Assembly: GCA_023055355.1 (NCBI GenBank)
Contig: JALJCS010000007.1
Coordinates: 1,708,001 to 1,772,000, forward strand
DNA: 64,000 nt
Reading direction: 5' to 3'
Origin: Agelaius tricolor
Taxonomy: Eukaryota > Chordata > Aves > Passeriformes > Icteridae
In this document: piece after piece, positions 57,290-64,000 of the stretch
Layout: every line of letters begins with the position of its first letter
Position numbering within the stretch: position 1 is the first letter of the stretch
Position numbers and translations under genes: made by a program
The notes under the pieces: generated by a model
What the model was told of the DNA's origin: nothing
Seen by the model: only the letters and a program-made list of their open reading frames with translations
Databases searched by the model: none

Positions 57290-58558
57290 TGGGAATAGGC
57301 TGGAAGGAAACAGGATATAATGGAAAAAAAGAGATCCTTGTAATCCTTTAAATTCAATCCTTCAAATTCAAATTCCTTCAAAGAGGGGGAAAAATCAGAG
57401 CAGCAAATGGAAAAGAAAAAAGAACTGAGGAGAAAAAGCATCAAAAATCCAGAAGGGTAAAAATGTGAAGAAGAGGGAGAAGTTCAGGAGAGGAACCCAA
57501 TCCCATAGGAGCAGGCTGGGATGAAATAGAATATTATGGAAAACAAGAGATCCCTGTAATCCTTCAAATTCAATCCTTCAAATTCAAATTCCCTCAATGA
57601 GGGGAAAAATCAGAGCAGCAAATGGAAAAGAAAAAAGAACTGAGGAGAAAAAAAAAAAAAAGAACTGAGGAGAAAAAGCATCAAAAATCCAGAAGGGTAA
57701 AAATGTGAAGAAGAGGGAGAAGTTCAGGAGGGGAACCCAATCCCAAAGGAGCAGGCTGGAATAGGATATTATGGAAAACAAGAGATGCCTGTGATCCTTT
57801 GAATTCAATCATTCAAATTCCTTCAAAGAGGGGGAAAAAATCAGAGCAGCAAATGGAAAGAACTGAGGAGAAAAAGCATCAAAAATCCAGAAGGGTTGAA
57901 AATATGAAGAAGAGGGAGAAGTTCAGGAGGGGAACCCAATCCCATAGGAGCAGGCTGGGATGAAACAGGATATTATGGAAAGCAAGAGATTCCTGTAATC
58001 CTTCAAATTCAATCCTTCAAATTCAAATTCCTTCAACAAGGGAGGAAAATCAGAGCAGCAAATGGAAGGAACTGAGGAGAAAAAGCATCAAAAATCCAGA
58101 AGCAATAAAATATGAAGAAGAGGGAGAAGTTCAGGAGAAGAACCCAATCCCATAGGAGCGGGCTGGAATAGGACATTATGGAAAACAAGTGATTCCTGTA
58201 ATCCTTTGAATTCAATCATTCAAATTCCTTCAAAGAGGGGGAAAAATCAGAGCAGCAAATGGAAAGAACTGAGGAGAAAAAGCATCAAAAATCCAGAAGG
58301 GTAAAAATGTGAAGAAGATGGAGAAGTTCAGGAGAGGAACCCAATCCCATAGGAGCAGGCTGGAATGAAATAGAATATTATGGAAAACAAGAGATCCCTG
58401 TAATCTTTCAAATTCAATCCTTCAAATTCAAATTCCCTCAATGAGGGGAAAAATCAGAGCAGCAAATGGAAAGAACCGAGAGGAAAAAGCATCAAAAATT
58501 CAGAAGGGTTAAAAATATGAAGAAGAGGGAGAAGTTCAGAAGAAGAACCCAATCCAGG
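57290..58558 (+). repeat. Satellite-like tandem array, about 200-240 bp period
   Basis: Six copies, marked by 'ggagcaggctgg' near 57508, 57748, 57943, 58153 and 58351 and a diverged first copy near 57292. Each unit contains an 'attcaatccttcaaattcaa' block, 'aaatcagagcagcaaatgga', 'aaagcatcaaaaatccagaa' and 'gagggagaagttcagga'. Unit 2 is longer because 'aaagaactgaggagaaaaa' is doubled there (57634-57676). Confidence 0.93.
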
Positions 58559-58591
58559 ATTTCTAGAGGAAAAGAAAGAGGACAGAGGTGA

Positions 58592-58672
58592 GAATGCCCA
58601 GGGCAGGGGGTTGGAACTGGGCGATCTTTAAGGTCCTTTCCAACCCCTGCCATTCTGGGATTTCTAAGAATA
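58592..58672 (+). mobile_element. CR1 LINE terminus, sense
   Basis: 'cgatctttaaggtcctttcc' and 'caacccctgccattctggga' after 'gcccagggcagggggttgg'; about 80 bp. Confidence 0.75.
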
Positions 58673-59439
58673 AAAATCTTTTTCCATCCTTCTATGAGGG
58701 GAAAAATGGAAGAGGAAAGGACTCTAGAAATTTCTCGTTTCATTACAGGTGTCCAGACCTCTATTCTTTATTTGAACATCTCAACAGCAAATTAATCATG
58801 GGAAAGTGATTTCATTGAAATAAAAATTGTTCTTGGATCGGTTTTACCTTGAGACCAAAACCATCAAACAAACGCCTTCCACTTATTTCCTATTTTGTGT
58901 CATTGGCTTCTGTTCATCCTCCTGTGCAGTCCAAGCTCCTCAGAGAAGTCCCTGGTGGTTTTTCCGTGCCCACAGCAGATCCTGGTGACGCTGAAGGTTG
59001 GATGGCACGAGCTGGTGCCCAGCTCTGGTTCCTTTTCTCACGGGCATTAATGGGAAGTTGTGATTTAAGGCTGAGCTTCTCAAACTCCCCAGGGTTTTCT
59101 CATGAATTTCACAGCCTGGTGGCCCTGTGAGGACTTCCACAGCACTTTCTTCTCTGTAATGCCCTCATGAGACAAAAATATAACCTGAAGTTCCTTAATT
59201 TGACTTGAAAAGCAGCTCAGCCACAGCACATCTCCAGCAGCAGCAGTGCTTCTGCATTCTGGGAAATCTTCCCAAATTGGACAAAAAATTGATGAAGCAG
59301 AAGTAAATTGTGAGAACTTCAGGGCAGAGCATCTGCTGGGCTCTTCCACCGAAAAAAATCCAGCTGCCCACAAGTAGCATGAGTTTTCTTCTTAATAATT
59401 GCTTGAAATATCCACTGAGTCATAAAATTTCTTCTTAAA
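58673..59439. other. Unique non-coding stretch
   Basis: Nothing recognised. Confidence 0.4.
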
Positions 59440-59660
59440 TTTTTTATATTTAATTATAAAACATAATAATATTAATTATATAATATTAATAGAAAATATA
59501 TTCTAGTCTAGCCTATTTAGTATATTTATTATATTGTATTTATTGTGTTATATTTATTATCTATTAATTATTGCATATAATTATATACTAATCAAGTATA
59601 TAAATTATAATAATTATATTAAATATATTAAATATATTAATTATATTTATTCATTATAAT
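59440..59660. repeat. AT-rich low-complexity tract
   Basis: Almost only A and T (ATATTAATTATA-type motifs), with an interrupted TATTTATTATAT stretch near 59520-59560. Confidence 0.88.
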
Positions 59661-60094
59661 TTTTTTTTTCCTTTGCAACATTACGAATTCCTCTTTGCCC
59701 TGAATCCTTTGGAAATTTTGGCAAGGATTAGAGCAATCCTGTGCCTGATCACCCTCTGCTGATGTTTTACCCATCTCTTGTGGCACTGACCCATCTCAGC
59801 TCAGCTCCTTTCTTCCTTGCTGCAGCTTCAGAAGACCAAATCCACCTGGAGGTGAAATCTGAAGGATCTTCAAAATTCCCTCAAAATTTCAAGTTCTAGC
59901 CAGCTGACCCCTCGGCCATGAAGGTTTGGGAATCCCCCCAAATTAATTTGATATTTTTATGTCTGAGAAAAGAGGGAGGTGGTGGCTGGGTTCTATTTGT
60001 TGGAACAAGGTGAGATTGGAGCAGGAATGAGGAGCAAAGATTTATCACAAGGCAGAAACAACTCCAACAGCAGATGTGGAAAGGATAGGGAAAA
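59661..60094. other. Unique non-coding stretch
   Basis: Nothing recognised. Confidence 0.4.
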
Positions 60095-60612
60095 ATAATC
60101 CCAGAATCCCAGAATCCACAAATCCCTGGGGCTGGCAAAGATTTCCAAGGTCATGGAGTGCCAGTGCCAGCAGTGCCCCATGGGCACCTTGTCCCCAGCC
60201 CAGAGCACTCAGTGCCACCTGCAGGGGACACCTGCAGGGCTGGGCACTGCAAAGCTCCCTGGGCAGCCCCTGCCAAGGCCTGAGCTCCCTTGCCATGGGC
60301 AAATTGCTGCTGCTGTCCAAGCTGAGCCTGCCCTGGCCCAGCCTGAGGCCGTTCCCTCTGCTCCTGTCCCTGTGCCCTGGGAGCAGAGCCCGACCCCCCC
60401 GGCTGTGCCCTCCTGGCAGGGACTTGTGCAGAGCCACAAGGGCCCCTGAGCCTCCTTTGCTCCAGCCCCAGCCCCTGCCCAGCTCCCTCAGGGATTCTGC
60501 AGCCCCTGCCCAGCTCCCTCAGGGATTCTCCAGCCCCTGCCCAGCTCCGTTCCCTGCCCTGGACACGCTCCAGCCCCTCCAGGCCTCTCCTGCAGGAGCA
60601 GAATCCCTGCCC
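60095..60612 (-). mobile_element. CR1 LINE 3' region, antisense (GC-rich subtype), long copy
   Basis: Starts at the tail repeat 'aatcccagaatcccagaatc', then 'gcaccttgtccccagcccag', 'gagctcccttgccatgggca' and on to 'acgctccagcccctccaggc'. About 515 bp, the most complete copy of this subtype. A 'agcccctgcccagctccctc' unit is tandemly repeated near 60473-60545. Confidence 0.88.
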
Positions 60613-60952
60613 TCACTTCATTTCTGGGCTCTCTCTGGGTTTCCTGAGTCCAAAATCCTTCCCAGGATGCACAAATCCAGTGGTGACTTTGCTCTGGGAC
60701 AGCTGCCAGGCCCGTGGGACCCGTGCTCCCTGTCCCTGTCCCCTCCATCCCCCAGCACAAGCTCTGCCTTCCACCAAACCCTCTCCTCTTGCTGAGCTGT
60801 TCCAACCAAACCACGGGGACAACGTGTCAGGACTCGACTCCAAAAGCATTCCACAGGTATTCCAGGAATCCTGAGAGCTTTGTCAGCTCAGGGGCTGAGA
60901 GCTGCTGGGTCTGGCATCACTTGATCACACAAAGTTGTGGAATATTGAGATC
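60613..60952. other. Unique non-coding stretch
   Basis: Nothing recognised. Confidence 0.4.
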
Positions 60953-61286
60953 CACAGAATTCCCAGAATGACCAGGTTGGAAGAGACCTTCAAGACCATC
61001 GAGTCCAGCCCAGCCCCAACCCCTCAACTGAACCCTGGCACCCAGTGCCACATCCAGGCTTTGTTAAACACACCCAGGCATGGGGACTCCACCACCTCCC
61101 CGGGCAGCCATTCCAGAACTTTCTCACCCTTGCTGGAAAAACCTTTTCCCTGCTCTCCAACCTGGATTTCCCTTGGTGCAGCTCGAGGCTGTGTGCTCTG
61201 GTTGTGTCAGTGCTGCTGGAGAAAGAGCCCAGGGCCAGCTGAGCACAGGCCCCTTTCAGGAGCTGTGCAGAGTGAGGAAGTTGTAG
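60953..61286 (-). mobile_element. CR1 LINE 3' region, antisense
   Basis: 'agaattcccagaatgaccag', 'gttggaagagaccttcaaga' and 'ccatcgagtccagcccagcc', then 'gactccaccacctccccggg'. Closer to older bird CR1s than the subtypes elsewhere in this window. Confidence 0.88.
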
Positions 61287-62689
61287 AGAGAGTTTAGATT
61301 TTATTGCAGGGCCTCTTTTCTCTGCCCCTGCTCTTTGCTCATTTCCCTGGCAGTGGTTTTGTTGTGCCCCTGCCAGGCAGAAGTTGTGCCCAGGTTCTCA
61401 TGTTCCTGCTCCTTGCAGTGGCATCCCAGGAAAAGCTGAGTTTCCTGACAGGAGGGGAGGTGAGTAACCAGCAGTGGCAGCATCTCTGAGCAGCTGTGCC
61501 GGGGATTTTTGCCCTGAGATTTGTGGAATCTGGCAGAGCACTGAGCCAAGCTCTGGGCACAGCTGTCCCTGCCACTTCCTGGGAAGTTTGTGCTCCAAAT
61601 GAATCAGCTGGCAGTGAACACAGAGAGATTTTCCCTCATTTCCACACATTTTCCTTCATTGTTGGTCTGAGTTTGGGACAGAGAGTGGAACAGATCCATG
61701 GAATCGCTGATTCCTAGAAAACAAAAGCTGTTCTCCAGCAATACAAAGGCACCAGAATTATCCAAGGAAGGGAATTCCTTATGTTTGGTGCTTTGCAGGT
61801 GGTGAGGGGCAATCCTGAGTGAGCAGAGCTTCCACACCACCCCTCTTCCTGCTCAATTATGTGGAACTAGAATTTAAAAACTCCAGCAAGATCCAAGATT
61901 ATCAGGAGAGTGATCCAAGGCTTTTTCTCATGGCCTGGCAAGCAAAGAAATTCATCCATTTTCCAGCCTCTTTTTTTTTGCTTCCATCACTGTAAATTTA
62001 ATATTTATGCACCCAAAGGCCCACCAGGCCCCTCAGGCCTTCATTTCCCAGGAGAAAAAGGGAATTTCTCCAGGAAATCAGTTTGTCACTTGAACATTAG
62101 AGACCACTCTTGTCCTGCTGCTCATCCCAGTGTGAATCCAGGCCTGGTTTAACTGGGAGATTGTGGACACCAGGGAATTGTTCAGCAGCACCACATTTTA
62201 GGGAAGTGTCTTTGCCACATTCCTTGAAAATTTCCAAGGTGAAATTCCCAGGAAAAAGGGACAGGAAGCTTCCCAGCGATGTTGTCACCTCCTGCACTTC
62301 AGCTGGGATGCTCTGGGACATCCTCAGCTGTTGATGGGCCTGAGGAATTTTTCAGGTCAGATTTTACTCCTTGCACAAATTTCTTCTTGGGGTTTCTTTG
62401 CTTCTCTTTTAGGGCTTCATCATATACGGCCAGAGCTGGTTTTTATCCCCATTTTTGAAAAATTATGACACTGGGGAAAAGGGGTGAGTTGGACAGACCT
62501 TCAGCTGCCACCCCTGCTGCCCTCACACCTGACCTGTTCCCACCTCTCAAACACAAACACTTTTCCCAGCTGCACAGTGAGAATTTGGGATTTCCTGCAG
62601 AAAACCAGGGGATGAGGAATTTTTGGGATCACACTTCCATTCCCAGTGCCTGCAGAGGGACACTGGTGATGCCTCAGGTTTGAGCTTTT
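61287..62689. other. Mostly unique stretch, possible old repeat at its start
   Basis: 61290-61460 carries AATAAAATC on minus and may be an old LTR piece, but it has no partner here. The rest shows nothing recognisable. Confidence 0.35.
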
Positions 62690-63120
62690 CTATTTTTCAC
62701 ATTCTGTGCTGCTTTAGTGTGTGGGTCTGAGCTTCATATTCTGGGATGGTGAGCTCTGTGCACAGAGCAGGGAGACAAAACAATTCCTGCTCCAGCTGGG
62801 CACCAAGGACAAATGATCCAAATCTCAGCCCCAGAGCACAAACCCCGTGGGCTGGAGAGAGAAAAACAAGCAGGGTGGGACTGCAGGGGCTAAAGCTGGG
62901 ATGGGACAATGAACTGCAAGATGCAAATGGAGCAGAACTGATCCCAGGGACAGAGCCCGTGCCCGGCCGTGCATTTTGGGGCCATTTTGGTTCATCTTGG
63001 GTGCAGCCCTGGCTGGGCTCTGGTGCTGCCCAAGGTGCATCCATGGAGGAGATGCTTTGAATCAATCCCTGCTTTATTCTGTAGCTCTGCCCAGCCTCTG
63101 CTCTGGGCCAGCCTGCACAA
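62690..63120 (-). mobile_element. LTR-like interspersed repeat (family D), near-identical to 43.9 kb
   Basis: Reverse-complement match to 43855-44335. The inner ~370 bp differ at about two positions; the outer 50 bp at each side are clearly diverged. AATAAA in sense (minus) lies near 63075. Confidence 0.7.
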
Positions 63121-63441
63121 GGCACCACTGGAGGCTGAAATTGATTCTCTAAGATCAATTTGCTCCATCCCACACTGGGCTCCTTGACCCATGAAATGTG
63201 GGGTTAAATGTCCCTTTGGTGTCCCTGTGCAGGAGGGCAGGGCTGCAGGGACTGATCCCAAACCCCAGGGCCTGCAGGGACTGGAGCTCTGCTCCCATCC
63301 CCAGCCCTGCCCCTGGCCCCAGGTGGCCCAAGGGACAAAATCCACGTGGGCTTTGAGGGCTGGGAGGTTCAAAAAAGCAGCTTTTAGAGCCACACCTGCT
63401 CAATTTACCTGCACCATCCACCCCTAAAAGGGGTCCCCAAC
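63121..63441. other. Unique GC-rich stretch
   Basis: Nothing recognised. It ends abruptly where the C-poor segment begins. Confidence 0.4.
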
Positions 63442-63675
63442 TGTTGGGGGTTTTGAGGTTTTTTGGGGTTTTTTTTGTTGGTTTTGTTTTGTTTTGTTTT
63501 GTTTTGTTGGGGGGGCTTTTTCTTTATTTTTTGGGGTTTTTAAAATTTTTTTTTAATTTTAGTGTTTGTGTTTGGTTGGTTTGTTTTGGTTTTTTTTGGT
63601 TTGGTTTCGATTGGGTTTTTTTGTTTGCGTTTCTTTTTGGGTTTGTTTTTGGTTTTTTGTTTTGAGGTTGGGATT
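63442..63675 (+). repeat. C-depleted GT-rich tract with (GTTTT)n
   Basis: Almost all G and T, with (GTTTT)5-6 at about 63480-63508. Only about eight C in 234 bp. It could be a simple repeat or the altered continuation of the adjacent retroviral element; I cannot decide. Confidence 0.75.
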
Positions 63676-63689
63676 GAAGGTATTGGAAG

Positions 63690-64000
63690 GTATTAATTGA
63701 TTGAAGGTATTAATCTAGTCTGTTTAGATTTCCATATAAATTTATTTTTAATTTATATTATAGTTTTATAAGTAGTGAGTTTTCTAGTACTTTATTAATC
63801 AGGTATAAAATGGTTAATTTTTTAAAATAAGATTTTTTAAGGTTAAATTATTCTATTAAGAAATTATATTTAAATTATTTTTACTTTTAATTTAATAATT
63901 AATTCTTTGAAGTGTGTAATGTGGATTTTTTTTTGTTTAATTATAAAATATTACTTAAATGTATGAAGAAGGAAGAAGAAGGTAAAGAAGACGGATTAGT
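63690..64000 (-). mobile_element. Partial LTR (family A, second subtype) with C-to-T changes on plus
   Basis: Aligns with 42441-42730: 'aagtagtgag' (63770), 'ataaaatgg' and 'aatgtggattttt' are kept in order, but most positions that are C in the 42.4 kb copy read T here. Sense is minus, so the changes are G-to-A in the retroviral strand. It runs off the window in its purine tract (63965-63993). Confidence 0.8.

Noticed and set aside
57290..58558. CRISPR-like regular repeats
   Set aside because: Regular spacing is present, but repeats and 'spacers' are both conserved between units and the context is a bird genome; it is a tandem array.

Overview
This window looks like non-coding nuclear DNA from a bird, most likely a songbird. 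More than forty pieces of CR1 (the dominant bird LINE) occur in both orientations. Nearly all are 5'-truncated copies of the 3' end, with the CR1 terminus reading CCAACCCAAACCATTCCATG on the sense strand. Solo LTRs of endogenous retroviruses are interspersed among them, and the unique DNA between is CpG-poor. I found no convincing protein-coding exon, tRNA, rRNA, CRISPR array or bacterial feature. The longest open frames are repeat artefacts (antisense CR1, AAAAG repeats) or chance frames in unique DNA. Songbird origin is inferred from the repeat types and was not checked against a database.

Layout. 0-11 kb: CR1 fragments in unique DNA, a small 12-bp minisatellite at 5.6 kb and one arm (0.94-1.55 kb) of a long-range inverted duplication. 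11-19 kb: two solo LTRs of one family, each inserted into a CR1 and flanked by a perfect 6-bp target duplication, plus a directly duplicated 175-bp block (13.2 and 16.8 kb). 19-24 kb: a 175-bp tandem duplication, then two interlocked inverted repeat pairs. 25-32 kb: the second arm of the long-range inverted duplication, carrying a different LTR inside its CR1; an LTR of the first family in opposite orientation (28.3-29.0 kb); the longest CR1 (29.9-30.4 kb); and a CpG-retaining LTR of a related family (31.3-31.9 kb). 32-37 kb: mostly unique, with an AT-rich tract. 37-38.5 kb: a composite tandem array. 39-45 kb: LTR-like repeats, two minisatellites, another LTR and a CR1 with duplicated flank. 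47.8-51.4 kb: a tight inverted duplication of a CR1 composite. 54.8-58.6 kb: a fifth LTR, a pure AAAAG array and a satellite-like array with a period near 200 bp. 60-64 kb: CR1s, an LTR-like copy almost identical to the one at 43.9 kb, and finally an LTR copy nearly devoid of C on the plus strand.

No genes work together here. The notable content is the repeat history: nested insertions that give a relative time order, short segmental duplications in both orientations, local tandem expansions, and one LTR whose base changes look like strand-specific cytosine deamination (G-to-A in the retroviral sense strand). That last item is the strongest candidate for something unusual. Identity levels quoted are estimates by eye.
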